Notes under the pieces: generated by a model | The model's input: only the letters and a program-made list of their open reading frames with translations | Told to the model about the DNA's origin: nothing | The model's database searches: none | Translations under genes and position numbers: made by a program | Assembly: GCF_016907675.1 (NCBI RefSeq) | Contig: NZ_JAFBCJ010000001.1 | Span: forward strand, 248,001 to 312,000 | Direction: 5' to 3' | DNA: 64,000 bases | Origin: Geodermatophilus bullaregiensis | GTDB taxonomy: Bacteria; Actinomycetota; Actinomycetes; Mycobacteriales; Geodermatophilaceae | Shown here: one piece after another, positions 25,909-35,118 of the stretch | How positions within the stretch are numbered: the stretch's first letter is position 1 | Layout of the letters: each line of letters begins with the position of its first letter

Positions 25909-26205
25909 TCAGCGGGCGCGGAAGAGATCGCGGCGGGCCTGGGCGACGAGGACGCTGGCCGCGGCGCTGTCGGTGTCCCCACGGCCGGCGATCAGGGCGG
26001 CGAGGTCGTCCCGGTCGCTGACGGTGGCGTAGTCGGCGAGCTCGCGCTCGAGCGCGCGACGAGCCCGGCGCTCGGCGCGGCGGCGGCGCAGCGCGTTCAG
26101 GAAGCCCAGGTCGGGCGTGGTGTCGGCGATGGCGAAGGCAGTGCCCTGCATGGTGGTCTCCATGGTCTCGGTCGTCGTGCTCTCGGTCGGTGTCTCCTCC
26201 TCCAT
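25909..26205 (-). CDS. Small Arg-rich protein, unknown
   Basis: 98 residues from ATG 26205, with alternative ATG starts at 26163 and 26148. After a Thr/Glu-rich N terminus, the central segment FLNALRRRRAERRARRALER is a strongly basic helix, followed by an acidic helix (ELADYATVSDRDDLAALIAG). This suggests a short coiled-coil or nucleic-acid-binding protein. Start is uncertain because no clear ribosome binding site was found. Not recognised. Confidence 0.5.
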   Translation of the reverse strand: MEEETPTESTTTETMETTMQGTAFAIADTTPDLGFLNALRRRRAERRARRALERELADYATVSDRDDLAALIAGRGDTDSAAASVLVAQARRDLFRAR

Positions 26206-26345
26206 GGTCGACCACCGGGCTTGGCACATGTCGCCGGAACACTGTGAGTGTGCCCACCACGAGTGAGCAGATGTGGCCGAGACCACCGGAGGCCGGACCG
26301 GAAACGAGGCACAGGTCATGCCGAAGTCCCGACGCGCCGGGGGGG

Positions 26346-27074
26346 TCAGCGACCGACCAGCGTGGTCTCGAAGTCGTAGCGGGACGCGCGGTAGACGTGC
26401 CGGCCGTACTCGACGGCCCCGCCCTGGTCGTCGAAGGCGGTCCGCTGCATCGTGAGGAGGGCAGAGCGCGGCGGCTCGTCGAGCAGGCGGGCCTCCTCGG
26501 CGCGAGCCAACCGCGCACCGATGCGCTGGTGGGCCACCCGCAGGTGCACGCCCTGAGCGCGTAGGTACTGGTAGAGGCCCCGCTCGGTCAGCTGCTCCAC
26601 GGTCGGCTCGAAGCGCCCCGGCAGGTGGTTGGTCAGCAGTGCCAGTGGTTCCCCGTGCGAGCGCCGCAGGCGGCGCACCACGACGATCTCGTCGCCCTCG
26701 GTCACGTCCAGCTCCTTGGCCACGTCGGCCGGCGCCGGGACCCGGTCCAGTGACAACACCTCGGTCGTCGGCGCATCGCCGGCCCTGGAGAGGTCGTCGT
26801 ACAGGCTGGTGAGCTCCACCGAGCGGCGCACGTGCGGCTGGATGACCTGGGTGCCGACCCCCCGCTTGCGCACCAGCAGCCCCTTGTCGACCAGCTCCTG
26901 CACCGCCCGGCGCACGGTCGGGCGGGAGAGCCCGTACCGCTGGGCGAGGAGGACCTCGTTCTCCAGCCGCGAGCCGGCCGGCAGGGCGCCCCCGGTGATC
27001 GCGCCCTCGATCGCCTGGGCGAGCTGGAAGTACAGCGGGGTCGGGCTGGAGCGGTCGATGTCGAACGTGAGCAC
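26346..27074 (-). CDS. iolR: GntR-family regulator with UTRA domain, IolR-like
   Basis: 242 residues. The GntR winged helix (about residues 10-75) has PLYFQLAQAIEGAITGGALP and GLSRPTVRRAVQELVDKGLL. The UTRA ligand domain follows (about 95-238), ending GRHVYRASRYDFETTLV. GTG 27074 has GGAGGG upstream. It is divergent from the inositol operon, the position held by iolR in actinobacterial iol clusters, and it most likely represses that operon until inositol or a pathway intermediate is present. Candidate binding half-sites TGTC/GACA are in the shared promoter and recur at distant promoters in the window. The symbol is by context. Confidence 0.88.
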   Translation of the reverse strand: MLTFDIDRSSPTPLYFQLAQAIEGAITGGALPAGSRLENEVLLAQRYGLSRPTVRRAVQELVDKGLLVRKRGVGTQVIQPHVRRSVELTSLYDDLSRAGDAPTTEVLSLDRVPAPADVAKELDVTEGDEIVVVRRLRRSHGEPLALLTNHLPGRFEPTVEQLTERGLYQYLRAQGVHLRVAHQRIGARLARAEEARLLDEPPRSALLTMQRTAFDDQGGAVEYGRHVYRASRYDFETTLVGR

Positions 27075-27211
27075 AGGCCCTCCTCGGCTGCAGGCACCGC
27101 ATCGGTCCGGCCGGCGACTCGGCACAACCGCCACGTCATGATCGCACCTCTGCACCTCCTGTCGTCCTCACTCGTTCGTGGTGGTCAACATCTAGAAGTC
27201 CTGTTGGCTTC

Positions 27212-27234
27212 ATGTCCTTACAAAGTCTTGACAT
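27212..27234. promoter_or_regulatory. IolR-like sites in iolR/iolC divergent promoter
   Basis: Two overlapping 12-mers 11 bases apart: atgtccttacaa (27212-27223) and aagtcttgacat (27223-27234). Both fit the pattern TGTC-NN-GACA with mismatches, and the outer halves (catgtc at 27211 and gacatg at 27230) are complementary. From memory, the corynebacterial IolR motif has the form KGWCHTRACA; each 10-mer core matches 9 of 10 positions. Confidence 0.6.
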
Positions 27235-27298
27235 GAGCGTGTGTCCCGGAGCACAGTCCCAGGGGCAGGCGGACCGGCGAGCAGGGGGACGGAGCACC

Positions 27299-28261
27299 GT
27301 GGGAAACGCCCGGGAGATGGTCGTGATGGGCCGCAGTGGGGTCGACGTCTACCCCCTGCAGGTCGGCGTCGGACTCGAGGACGTCGAGACGTTCGGCAAG
27401 TTCCTCGGCGGCAGTGCCGCGAACGTGTCGGTCGCCGCGGCCCGGCTGGGCCACGCCACCGCCCTGGTCACCGGCGTCGGCGACGACCCGTTCGGCCGGT
27501 TCGTGCGGCGGGCCCTGCGCGAGCTGGGCGTCGACGACGGCCTCGTGGTGGTCGACCCGGCCCACCCGACGCCGGTCACCTTCTGCGAGATCTTCCCTCC
27601 CGACGACTTCCCGCTGTACTTCTACCGCCGGCCCACCGCCCCGGACCTGCAGATCCGTCCCGAGGACCTGGACACCTCGGCCATCCGGGACGCCGGCCTG
27701 TTCTGGGCGACGGTGACCGGCCTGTCCGAGGAGCCGAGCCGGTCGGCCCACCACGCCGCGTGGGAGGCCCGGGGACGGCGCCGGCACACCGTGCTCGACC
27801 TGGACTACCGGCCGATGTTCTGGACGTCGCGGGAGGAGGCCACGGCGCAGGTGCGCGCGGCCCTCCCCCACGTCACGGTCGCCGTCGGCAACCGCGAGGA
27901 GTGCGAGGTCGCGGTCGGGGAGACCGACCCCGACCGCGCCGCCGACGCGCTGCTCGACGCCGGGGTGGAGCTGGCGATCGTCAAGCAGGGCCCCCGCGGG
28001 GTCCTGGGCAAGACCCGCACCGAGCGGGTCGTCGTCCCGCCCACGCCGGTCGAGGTGGTCAACGGCCTCGGCGCCGGTGACGCCTTCGGCGGGTCACTGG
28101 CCCACGGCCTGCTCACCGGCCTCCCGCTGGAGCAGGTGCTGCGCAACGCCAACGCCGCCGGCGCCATCGTCGCCTCCCGGCTGGAGTGCTCCACCGCGAT
28201 GCCGACCGCCGCCGAGATCGAGTCCCACGTCACCGTCTCCCTGGAGGGCACCCGTGTCTGA
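27299..28261 (+). CDS. iolC: 5-dehydro-2-deoxygluconokinase
   Basis: PfkB/ribokinase-family kinase that phosphorylates 5-dehydro-2-deoxy-D-gluconate (DKG), the fifth step of myo-inositol degradation. 320 residues from GTG 27299 (GGAG upstream). The N-terminal MGRSGVDVYPLQVG and KFLGGSAANVSVAAARLG segments bind sugar, and NGLGAGDAFGG near the C terminus holds the catalytic base Asp261 and anion hole. First gene of an eight-gene operon, overlapping the aldolase-like gene by eight bases. Confidence 0.95.
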   Translation: MGNAREMVVMGRSGVDVYPLQVGVGLEDVETFGKFLGGSAANVSVAAARLGHATALVTGVGDDPFGRFVRRALRELGVDDGLVVVDPAHPTPVTFCEIFPPDDFPLYFYRRPTAPDLQIRPEDLDTSAIRDAGLFWATVTGLSEEPSRSAHHAAWEARGRRRHTVLDLDYRPMFWTSREEATAQVRAALPHVTVAVGNREECEVAVGETDPDRAADALLDAGVELAIVKQGPRGVLGKTRTERVVVPPTPVEVVNGLGAGDAFGGSLAHGLLTGLPLEQVLRNANAAGAIVASRLECSTAMPTAAEIESHVTVSLEGTRV

Positions 28262-29177
28262 CACCGCCCTGGCCCCCACCGAGGTGCTCGGCGCCCCGCC
28301 GGTGTGCACCACCTACGCCGAGGTCACCGAGCTGCGCAGCCGGGACCCGCAGGCCATCGGCCGGGCCCTGGCCGCGCGCCGCCGGCGGCCGGCGTTCCTC
28401 CCCGAGGACGGTCGGCTCATGCTCGTCGCCGCCGACCACCCGGCCCGCGGCGCCCTGTCCGCCCAGGGGCGGCCGACGGCGATGAACAGCCGCACCGACA
28501 TGCTCGACCGGCTCCGGACCGCGCTCGCCCGCCCCGGCGTCGACGGCCTGCTCGCCACCGCGGACGTCGCCGAGGACCTGCTGCTGCTCGGTGCGCTCGA
28601 GGAGAAGGTCGTGGTGGCCTCGATGAACCGTGGCGGGCTGGCCGGTGCCAGCTTCGAGCTCGACGACCGGATGACCGGTTACGACGTCGCCGGCGTGGTC
28701 GAGGCCCGGTTCGACGCGGCCAAGATGCTCAACCGGATCGACCTCGACGACCCCGGCACGGTCGGGATGCTGGAGCGGTCCGGGAGCGCGGTCACCGAGC
28801 TCGCCCGGGCCGGGGTCGTGGCCATGCTCGAGCCCTTCCTGTCGCGGCGCGTCGACGGGCGGGTCGCCAACGACCTCAGCCCCGACGGGGTGATCAAGTC
28901 GGTGCACATCGCCCAGGGGCTCGGCGCCACCTCGGCCTACACCTGGCTCAAGCTGCCGGTGGTCGCCGAGATGGAGCGGGTCATGGACGCCACCACCCTC
29001 CCCACCCTGCTGCTCGGCGGGGACCCCTCCCGCCGGCCCGAGGAGACCTACGCCAGCTGGCGCGACGCCCTGGCGCTGCCCGCGGTCCGGGGCCTCGTCG
29101 TCGGCCGCACGCTGCTCTACCCGCCGGACGACGACGTCGCCGCCGCCGTGGACACCGCGGTCTCCTTGGTGCACTGA
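28254..29177 (+). CDS. (beta/alpha)8 aldolase-like protein of the inositol cluster (Cgl0159 family)
   Basis: 307 residues, GTG 28254 with GGAGG upstream, overlapping iolC by eight bases. Conserved segments are MLVAADHPARGAL, MNRGGLAGASFELDDRMTGYD and the MLEPFLS and YTWLKLP strands; the lysine in the last one is in place for a Schiff-base (class I) aldolase. Proteins of this family occur in the iol clusters of corynebacteria and streptomycetes. No iolJ-type class II aldolase is present, so this protein probably cleaves DKG phosphate to dihydroxyacetone phosphate and malonate semialdehyde. Family membership is fairly sure; the reaction is inferred. Confidence 0.82.
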   Translation: MSDTALAPTEVLGAPPVCTTYAEVTELRSRDPQAIGRALAARRRRPAFLPEDGRLMLVAADHPARGALSAQGRPTAMNSRTDMLDRLRTALARPGVDGLLATADVAEDLLLLGALEEKVVVASMNRGGLAGASFELDDRMTGYDVAGVVEARFDAAKMLNRIDLDDPGTVGMLERSGSAVTELARAGVVAMLEPFLSRRVDGRVANDLSPDGVIKSVHIAQGLGATSAYTWLKLPVVAEMERVMDATTLPTLLLGGDPSRRPEETYASWRDALALPAVRGLVVGRTLLYPPDDDVAAAVDTAVSLVH

Positions 29178-29178
29178 C

Positions 29179-29236
29179 GAAGGGCCCTCGTGCCCCCCAC
29201 CGCTCGCGAGCTCGCGGCGGGCCCCTGCAGGAGGGC
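29179..29236 (+). repeat. GC-rich 3'-end repeat element, copy A
   Basis: Starts two bases after the aldolase-like stop with gaagggccctcgtgcccccc, followed by accgctcgcgagctcgcggc and gggcccctgcaggagggcc. The core cgcgagctcgcg (29205-29216) is a perfect palindrome and the outer arms ggccctcgtgc and gcaggagggcc pair with one mismatch, so the whole can fold into a long hairpin. Nearly identical to the element after the GntR gene (5311-5360). Inside the iol operon it could weaken readthrough between the first two genes and iolB. Confidence 0.7.
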
Positions 29237-29286
29237 CGGGGCCGCCTCGGCAAGCCGCCGTCCTCCCCATCGCAGAGGAGCAGCAC

Positions 29287-30192
29287 ATGACCGCGACCAC
29301 CGAGTCGCTGCACCTGCCCGCCGGCACCGCCGCCACCGGCCCGTACGCCCTCGAGGTGACGCCGGAGTCCGCCGGCTGGGGGCACTCGAGCCTGCGGGTG
29401 CTCGGGCTGGCCGCCGGAGGCCGCCACACGCTGGAGACCGGCCCCGACGAGGTCGTCGTCGTCCCGCTGGAAGGCGGTCTGGGCATCGAGTGCGACGGGG
29501 AGGTCCTGACCCTCGCCGGCCGCAGCGACGTCTTCGCCGGGCCGACCGACTTCGCCTACCTCCCGCGGGAGGCCACCGCGACACTGTCCAGCCCCGGCGG
29601 CGGGCGCTTCGCCCTCTGCGGCGCCCGCGCCCGCCGGCGGCTGCCGGTCCGCTACGGCCCGGCCGCCGACGTGCCGGTCGAGCTGCGCGGGGCCGGCCGG
29701 TGCAGCCGCCAGGTGAACAACTTCGCGACCGCGGACGTCTTCGAGGCCGACGCGATCATCGCCTGCGAGGTGATCACCCCCGGCGGCAACTGGTCGTCGT
29801 ACCCGCCGCACAAGCACGACGAGTCCTCCGAGGTGGAGACCGAGCTCGAGGAGATCTACTACTTCGAGGTGGCGCCCGGGCCGGGAGGGCAGCCGGGCCT
29901 GGCCTACCAGCGGGTCTACGGCACACCCGATCGGCCGATCGACGTGCTGGCCGAGGTGCGCGACCGCGACGTGGTCCTCATCCCGCACGGCTGGCACGGT
30001 CCGTCGATCGCCGCCCCCGGCCACGACCTCTACTACCTCAACGTCATGGCCGGTCCCGGGGCCGAGCGCGCCTGGCGGATCGTCGACGACCCCGAGCACG
30101 CCTGGATCCGCGGCACCTGGGCCGCCGAGCCGATCGACCCCCGCCTCCCCCTGCACGACCCTGCGACCCCGAACGGAGAGTCCCGACCGTGA
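29287..30192 (+). CDS. iolB: 5-deoxy-glucuronate isomerase
   Basis: Bicupin isomerase of myo-inositol degradation that converts 5-deoxy-glucuronate to DKG. 301 residues, ATG 29287 with GAGGAG upstream. The metal-binding motif PPHKHDE places histidines at about 175 and 177 in the second cupin, with the matching glutamate in EEIYYFEV and the last histidine in GWHGPSIA. Overlaps iolD by four bases (GTGA). Confidence 0.96.
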   Translation: MTATTESLHLPAGTAATGPYALEVTPESAGWGHSSLRVLGLAAGGRHTLETGPDEVVVVPLEGGLGIECDGEVLTLAGRSDVFAGPTDFAYLPREATATLSSPGGGRFALCGARARRRLPVRYGPAADVPVELRGAGRCSRQVNNFATADVFEADAIIACEVITPGGNWSSYPPHKHDESSEVETELEEIYYFEVAPGPGGQPGLAYQRVYGTPDRPIDVLAEVRDRDVVLIPHGWHGPSIAAPGHDLYYLNVMAGPGAERAWRIVDDPEHAWIRGTWAAEPIDPRLPLHDPATPNGESRP

Positions 30193-32120
30193 GCGAGTTC
30201 CCGCCGCCGGCCGACCTGGAGACGGTGCGGCTGACCGTCTCCCAGGCCGTGGTGCGCTTCCTGGCGCAGCAGTACACCGAGCGCGACGGGCAGCGGCAGC
30301 GGCTGTTCGCCGGTTGCTTCGGCATCTTCGGGCACGGCAACGTCGCCGGGCTCGGCCAGGCGCTGCTGCAGGCCGAGGTCGACACCCCCGGCACCCTCCC
30401 CTACGTGCTCGGGCGCAACGAGCAGGCCGTCGTGCACACCGCCGTGGCCTACGCCCGGGCCAAGGACCGGCTGCAGACCTGGGCGGTGTCCACCAGCGTC
30501 GGCCCGGGCTCGACGAACACGCTCACCGGCGCGGCACTGGCGACCATCAACCGGCTGCCGGTGCTGCTGCTCCCGGCCGACACCTTCGCCACCCGCTCGG
30601 CCGGCTCCCTGCTGCAGGAGCTGGAGCGGCCCGACAGCGGCGACGTGACCGTCAACGACGCGTTCCGGCCGGTGTCGCGGTACTTCGACCGCATCTGGCG
30701 GCCCGAGCAGCTGCCCGGCGCGCTGCTGGGCGCGATGCGGGTGCTCACCGACCCGGCCGAGACCGGTGCGGTCACCCTCTGCTTCCCGCAGGACGTGCAG
30801 GCCGAGGCGTTCGACTGGCCGGTCGAGCTGTTCGCCGAGCGCACCTGGCACGTCGGCCGGCCGCTGCCCGAGCCGGCCGCCCTGCAGCGCGCCGTCGACG
30901 TCATCCGCTCGGCCCGCCGGCCGCTGGTCGTCGCCGGCGGCGGGGTCGTCTACTCGCAGGCCACCGAGGCGCTGGACGCCTTCGCGACCGCCACCGGCAT
31001 CCCGGTCGGGCAGACCCAGGCCGGCAAGGGTGCCCTGCCCTACGACCACCCGCAGTCGGTGGGCGCGATCGGCTCCACCGGGACGACGGCGGCCAACGCG
31101 CTGGCCCGCGAGGCCGACGTCGTCATCGGGATCGGCACCCGCTACCAGGACTTCACCACCGCCTCGCGCACCGCCTTCAACGACCCCGGCGTGCGGTTCG
31201 TCAACGTCAACGTCGCCGCGATGGACGCCGCCAAGCACGCCGGCGTGACCGTGCAGGCCGACGCGCGGGAGACCCTCACCGCGCTCACCGACGCGCTGGC
31301 CGGCTGGTCGGTCGACGACGCCTACCGGGCCCGCACCGCGGAGCTCGCCGCCGAGTGGGAGGCCACCGTCGAGGCCGCGTACCACCCGGAGGTGCCCAGC
31401 GCCGGCGAGGGCGGCCGGCTGACCCAGAACGAGGTCATCGGGGTCGTCAACGAGGTCTCCGCCCCACGCGACGTCGTGGTCTGCGCAGCGGGGTCCATGC
31501 CCGGGGACCTGCACAAGATGTGGCGGGTCCGCGACCGCAAGGGCTACCACGTCGAGTACGGCTACTCGACCATGGGTTATGAGATCCCCGGTGGCATCGG
31601 CATCCGGATGGCCAGCCCCGACCGCGACGTGTTCGTCATGATCGGCGACGGCTCCTACCTGATGATGCCGACCGAGCTGGTCACCGCCGTCCAGGAGGGC
31701 GTCAAGATCGTCGTCGTCCTGGTCCAGAACCACGGCTTCGCCTCGATCGGCGCCCTGTCGGAGCAGCTGGGGTCCCAGCGCTTCGGCACCCGCTACCGCT
31801 ACCGCGCGGCCAACGGCCGGCTGGAGGGCGATGTGCTGCCGGTGGACCTGGCCGCCAACGCCGCGAGCCTCGGCGTCGACGTCCTCATCGCCCAGGACGG
31901 GCCCAGCCTCGAGGCGGCGCTGCGCAAGGCCAAGGCGAGCGACCGGACGACGGTCGTGCACGTCGAGACCGACCCGCTCATCGACGCGCCCTCCAGCCAG
32001 TCGTGGTGGGACGTGCCGGTCAGCGAGGTCTCGACGCTGTCGAGCACGCAGGAGGCCCGCGCCGTCTACGACCGCTGGAAGGCCGTCCAGCGTCCCTTCC
32101 TCGGTCCGTCCCAGCCGTGA
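30189..32120 (+). CDS. iolD: 3D-trihydroxycyclohexane-1,2-dione acylhydrolase
   Basis: Thiamine diphosphate enzyme that hydrolyses the ring C-C bond of 3D-(3,5/4)-trihydroxycyclohexane-1,2-dione to 5-deoxy-glucuronate, the ring-opening step. 643 residues, the usual length. Cofactor-activating Glu78 is in GRNEQAV, and the diphosphate motif runs from GDGSYLMMPTELVTA (about 486) to Asn514 in NHGF. Domain order is pyrimidine-binding, central and diphosphate-binding, as in acetohydroxyacid synthase relatives. GTG 30189 overlaps the iolB stop. Confidence 0.97.
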   Translation: MSEFPPPADLETVRLTVSQAVVRFLAQQYTERDGQRQRLFAGCFGIFGHGNVAGLGQALLQAEVDTPGTLPYVLGRNEQAVVHTAVAYARAKDRLQTWAVSTSVGPGSTNTLTGAALATINRLPVLLLPADTFATRSAGSLLQELERPDSGDVTVNDAFRPVSRYFDRIWRPEQLPGALLGAMRVLTDPAETGAVTLCFPQDVQAEAFDWPVELFAERTWHVGRPLPEPAALQRAVDVIRSARRPLVVAGGGVVYSQATEALDAFATATGIPVGQTQAGKGALPYDHPQSVGAIGSTGTTAANALAREADVVIGIGTRYQDFTTASRTAFNDPGVRFVNVNVAAMDAAKHAGVTVQADARETLTALTDALAGWSVDDAYRARTAELAAEWEATVEAAYHPEVPSAGEGGRLTQNEVIGVVNEVSAPRDVVVCAAGSMPGDLHKMWRVRDRKGYHVEYGYSTMGYEIPGGIGIRMASPDRDVFVMIGDGSYLMMPTELVTAVQEGVKIVVVLVQNHGFASIGALSEQLGSQRFGTRYRYRAANGRLEGDVLPVDLAANAASLGVDVLIAQDGPSLEAALRKAKASDRTTVVHVETDPLIDAPSSQSWWDVPVSEVSTLSSTQEARAVYDRWKAVQRPFLGPSQP

Positions 32121-32166
32121 CCCACCCGCACCCCGCCGTGAACCACCCGTCCCAGAGGAGGACCGC

Positions 32167-33159
32167 ATGAGCGCGGACAGCCAGGTCGCGCCGGCACCGC
32201 AGCAGCAGACCGGCAGGAGCCGGATCAGGGTCGGGTCGGCGCCCGACTCGTGGGGCGTCTGGTTCCCCGACGACCCGGCACAGGTGCCGTGGCAGCGCTT
32301 CCTCGACGAGGTCAGCGCCTGCGGCTACGAGTGGATCGAGCTGGGGCCCTACGGCTACCTGCCCACCGAACCGGCGCAGCTGTCCGACGAGCTCGCCGCG
32401 CGCGGCCTGCAGGTGTCGGCCGGCACGGTGTTCGAGCACCTGCACCGTCCCGACTCCTGGGAGGCGGTGTGGGGTCAGGTGAGGGACGTCGCCGCGCTGA
32501 CCCAGGCCATGGGCGGCACCCACGTCGTCGTCATCCCCGACACCTTCCGCGACCAGAAGACCGGCGCCGACGTCGAGTCCCGCGACCTCACCCCCGACCA
32601 GTGGCGGGCGAAGACGACCGGCGTGACGCAGCTGGGGAAGGCGGTGCAGGAGGAGTACGGCCTGTCCATCGCCTTCCACCCGCACGCGGAGACGCACGTG
32701 GGCTGGCAGCGCGACATCGAGCGGTTCCTCGCCGACACCGACCCGCAGTACGTGCCGCTGTGCCTGGACACCGGGCACGTCAGCTACTACCGCGGTGACA
32801 ACCTGGACCTGATCCGCCGCTACCCCGAGCGGATCGGCTACCTCCACCTCAAGCAGGTCGACCCTGCGGTGATCGACCGGGTGCTGGCGGAGGACATCAC
32901 CTGGGCGGCTGCGGTGCCGATGGGCGCCATGACCGAGCCGCCGAACGGTGTCCCGGCGTACCCGCCGCTGTTCGAGGCGATCGAGGAGCACGGGCTGGAC
33001 GTGTTCGCGATCGTCGAGCACGACCTCTACCCCTGTCCGCCGGACGTGCCCTTCCCGATCGCGCAGCGGACCCACCGCTACATCGGCAGCTGCGGGTTCC
33101 CCTCGCTGCAGCTCGGCTCCCCGAGGACCCCCACCACCGGATCGGAGACCCAGGCGTGA
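32167..33159 (+). CDS. iolE: Myo-inosose-2 dehydratase
   Basis: TIM-barrel dehydratase that removes water from 2-keto-myo-inositol. 330 residues from ATG 32167 with GAGGAGGA upstream. Barrel landmarks are [52 protein letters not shown] and the terminal [10 protein letters not shown], supplying the conserved Glu, Asp and His metal ligands. The GTGA overlap couples it to the dehydrogenase that makes its substrate. Confidence 0.94.
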   Translation: MSADSQVAPAPQQQTGRSRIRVGSAPDSWGVWFPDDPAQVPWQRFLDEVSACGYEWIELGPYGYLPTEPAQLSDELAARGLQVSAGTVFEHLHRPDSWEAVWGQVRDVAALTQAMGGTHVVVIPDTFRDQKTGADVESRDLTPDQWRAKTTGVTQLGKAVQEEYGLSIAFHPHAETHVGWQRDIERFLADTDPQYVPLCLDTGHVSYYRGDNLDLIRRYPERIGYLHLKQVDPAVIDRVLAEDITWAAAVPMGAMTEPPNGVPAYPPLFEAIEEHGLDVFAIVEHDLYPCPPDVPFPIAQRTHRYIGSCGFPSLQLGSPRTPTTGSETQA

Positions 33160-34229
33160 CCACCGCCGAGACCCGCGCCGGGGCGCTCCCGGACCTCGCC
33201 GACGTCCCCGCGCGCGACCTGCGGGTCGCTGTGCTCGGTGTCGGGATGATGGGCGCCGACCACGTCGCCCGCCTCTACAGCCGCATCTCCGGGGCGCAGG
33301 TCGTCGCGGTCAGCGACGCCTTCGCCGACAAGGCCGAGCAGGTGGCCGCCGGCGTGCCCGGCTGCCGGGTGATCGGCGACCCGCTGGCCGCTATCGCCGA
33401 CGACGACGTCGACGCCGTCCTCATCGCCACCCCCGGCCAGTACCACCAGGAGCAGGTGCTGGCGTGCATCGAGCGCGGCATCCCGGTGCTGTGCGAGAAG
33501 CCGCTGACCATGGAGGCCGAGAGCTCACTGGCGCTCGTGCGGGCCGAGGACGCCCACGCCGCCCGCACCGGCCGTCGGCTGGTCACGGTGGGCTTCATGC
33601 GGCGCTTCGACCCCGAGTACGCCGAGCTGAAGGCGCTGCTCGACTCCGGCGGGCTCGGGGAACCGCTGGTCGTGCACTGCGCACACCGCAACGCCGCCGT
33701 CCCGCCGCACTTCACCAGCGAGATGATGGTCAGCGACTCGGTGGTGCACGAGGTCGACGTCGCCCGGTTCCTGCTGGACGAGGAGGTCGCCGCGGTCACG
33801 GTGCTCCGGCCGCGGGCGACCCGGCACGCCGTCGCCGGCCAGTCCGACCCGCTGCTGGTGCTGTTCGAGACCACCGGTGGCCGGATGGTCGACGTCGAGT
33901 GCTTCGTCAGCACCGGCGTCGGCTACGAGGTGCGCACCGAGGTGGTCGGCGAGGACGGCAGCGCGATGATCGGCCTGGACGCCGGCCTGGTCCGCACCTC
34001 CGGGAGCCCGTCGGGTGCGGCCCGGTCGACGAGCATCGCCCCGGACTTCCGGCAGCGGTTCGGCCGCGCCTACGACATCGAGCTGCAGCGGTGGGTCGAC
34101 GCCGCCCGCCGCGGTGAGGTCGACGGCCCGGGCGCGTGGGACGGCTACGCCGCCCAGGCCGTCTGTGCCGCCGGCATCGAGGCGCTGCACAGCGGGCAGC
34201 GCACCGAGGTCCGGCTGGAGCCACGATGA
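33156..34229 (+). CDS. iolG: Inositol 2-dehydrogenase (Gfo/Idh/MocA family)
   Basis: Oxidises myo-inositol to 2-keto-myo-inositol with NAD. 357 residues, the GTG start overlapping iolE by four bases. The Rossmann motif GVGMMGADH is at about residue 28, EKPL holds the catalytic Lys115, and the substrate domain has [14 protein letters not shown] and a VHEVDVARF segment with the catalytic histidine. A close paralog lies at 52446-53453 with the same HCAHRN-VPPH signature. Confidence 0.92.
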   Translation: MTTAETRAGALPDLADVPARDLRVAVLGVGMMGADHVARLYSRISGAQVVAVSDAFADKAEQVAAGVPGCRVIGDPLAAIADDDVDAVLIATPGQYHQEQVLACIERGIPVLCEKPLTMEAESSLALVRAEDAHAARTGRRLVTVGFMRRFDPEYAELKALLDSGGLGEPLVVHCAHRNAAVPPHFTSEMMVSDSVVHEVDVARFLLDEEVAAVTVLRPRATRHAVAGQSDPLLVLFETTGGRMVDVECFVSTGVGYEVRTEVVGEDGSAMIGLDAGLVRTSGSPSGAARSTSIAPDFRQRFGRAYDIELQRWVDAARRGEVDGPGAWDGYAAQAVCAAGIEALHSGQRTEVRLEPR

Positions 34230-35101
34230 GGATCGCGCTGGACCCGCAGATGCTGCGCGACGTCCCGCTGCTCGAGCTGCCCGACGTGGTGGCCGGCATG
34301 GGCTACGAGTGGATCGAGCTCTCGCCCCGCGAGGACTTCATCCCGTTCTTCAAGCACCCGCGGGTGGACACCGCCACGGTGCGGGCCCTCCGCTCCAGGC
34401 TGGCCGACGCCGGCGTCGGCGTCACCTCGCTGCTGCCGGTGATGCGCTGGTCGGGCCCGGGCGAGGTGGAGCGGCAGGCCGCCGTCCGCTACTGGAAGCG
34501 GGCGATCGAGATCTGCGTCGAGCTCGGCGTGGACACGCTCAACTCGGAGTTCAACGGCCGGCCCGAGGCGCCGGAGCTCGCCGAGGCGATGTTCTGGCGG
34601 TCGATGGAGGAGCTGCTGCCGACCTTCGAGCGCGAGGGCGTCAAGCTCGCACTCGAGCCGCACCCCGACGACTTCATCGAGCTCGGCCACCCGGCGGTCG
34701 ACATGGTGCGCGGTATCGACTCGCCGTGCGTCAGCTTCCTGTACTGCATGCCGCACACGTTCCACCAGGGTGACGACGCGGCCGGGATCATCGCCTCCGC
34801 CGGCGACCTGCTCACCCACGTGCACGTCGCCGACTCGATGGACCACCGTGCCTCGGACGGGCTGCGCTACATCACCAACCCCCCGGGCAACACCGTCCGC
34901 GTCCACCAGCACATGGAGCTCGGCCGCGGTGACGTGGACGCCGACGAGGCCTTCGCCGCGTTGGCGGGGATCGGCTTCGACGGCGTCCTCACGACCTGCG
35001 TCTTCGGCTGGGACGACGAGGCCCGCGAGTCCGGCACCCGGATGCTCTCCGCCATCCGCGAGCTGGTCACCAAGCACTTCCCCGACGGAACCACCCCCTG
35101 A
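34226..35101 (+). CDS. iolH: Sugar phosphate isomerase/epimerase of the iol cluster (IolH-like)
   Basis: 291-residue AP-endonuclease-2-fold TIM barrel. It starts [20 protein letters not shown] and has [34 protein letters not shown] and [13 protein letters not shown], the last ones supplying metal ligands. This sequence type accompanies actinobacterial iol operons. The reaction is unsettled: isomerisation between inosose isomers or a role in minor inositols has been proposed for relatives. ATGA overlap with iolG indicates coupled translation. Confidence 0.85.
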   Translation: MRIALDPQMLRDVPLLELPDVVAGMGYEWIELSPREDFIPFFKHPRVDTATVRALRSRLADAGVGVTSLLPVMRWSGPGEVERQAAVRYWKRAIEICVELGVDTLNSEFNGRPEAPELAEAMFWRSMEELLPTFEREGVKLALEPHPDDFIELGHPAVDMVRGIDSPCVSFLYCMPHTFHQGDDAAGIIASAGDLLTHVHVADSMDHRASDGLRYITNPPGNTVRVHQHMELGRGDVDADEAFAALAGIGFDGVLTTCVFGWDDEARESGTRMLSAIRELVTKHFPDGTTP

Positions 35102-35118
35102 ACCGAGAGAGGCACCCC

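Noticed and set aside
26206-26345. Half-site acatgtcgcc upstream of the small Arg-rich gene as another IolR site
   Set aside because: Only one half of the TGTC-NN-GACA palindrome is present, so chance occurrence is more likely.
28255-28266. tgtctgaca in the iolC/aldolase overlap as an operator
   Set aside because: The half-sites are spaced by one base rather than two and lie inside coding sequence, so it does not match the promoter sites.
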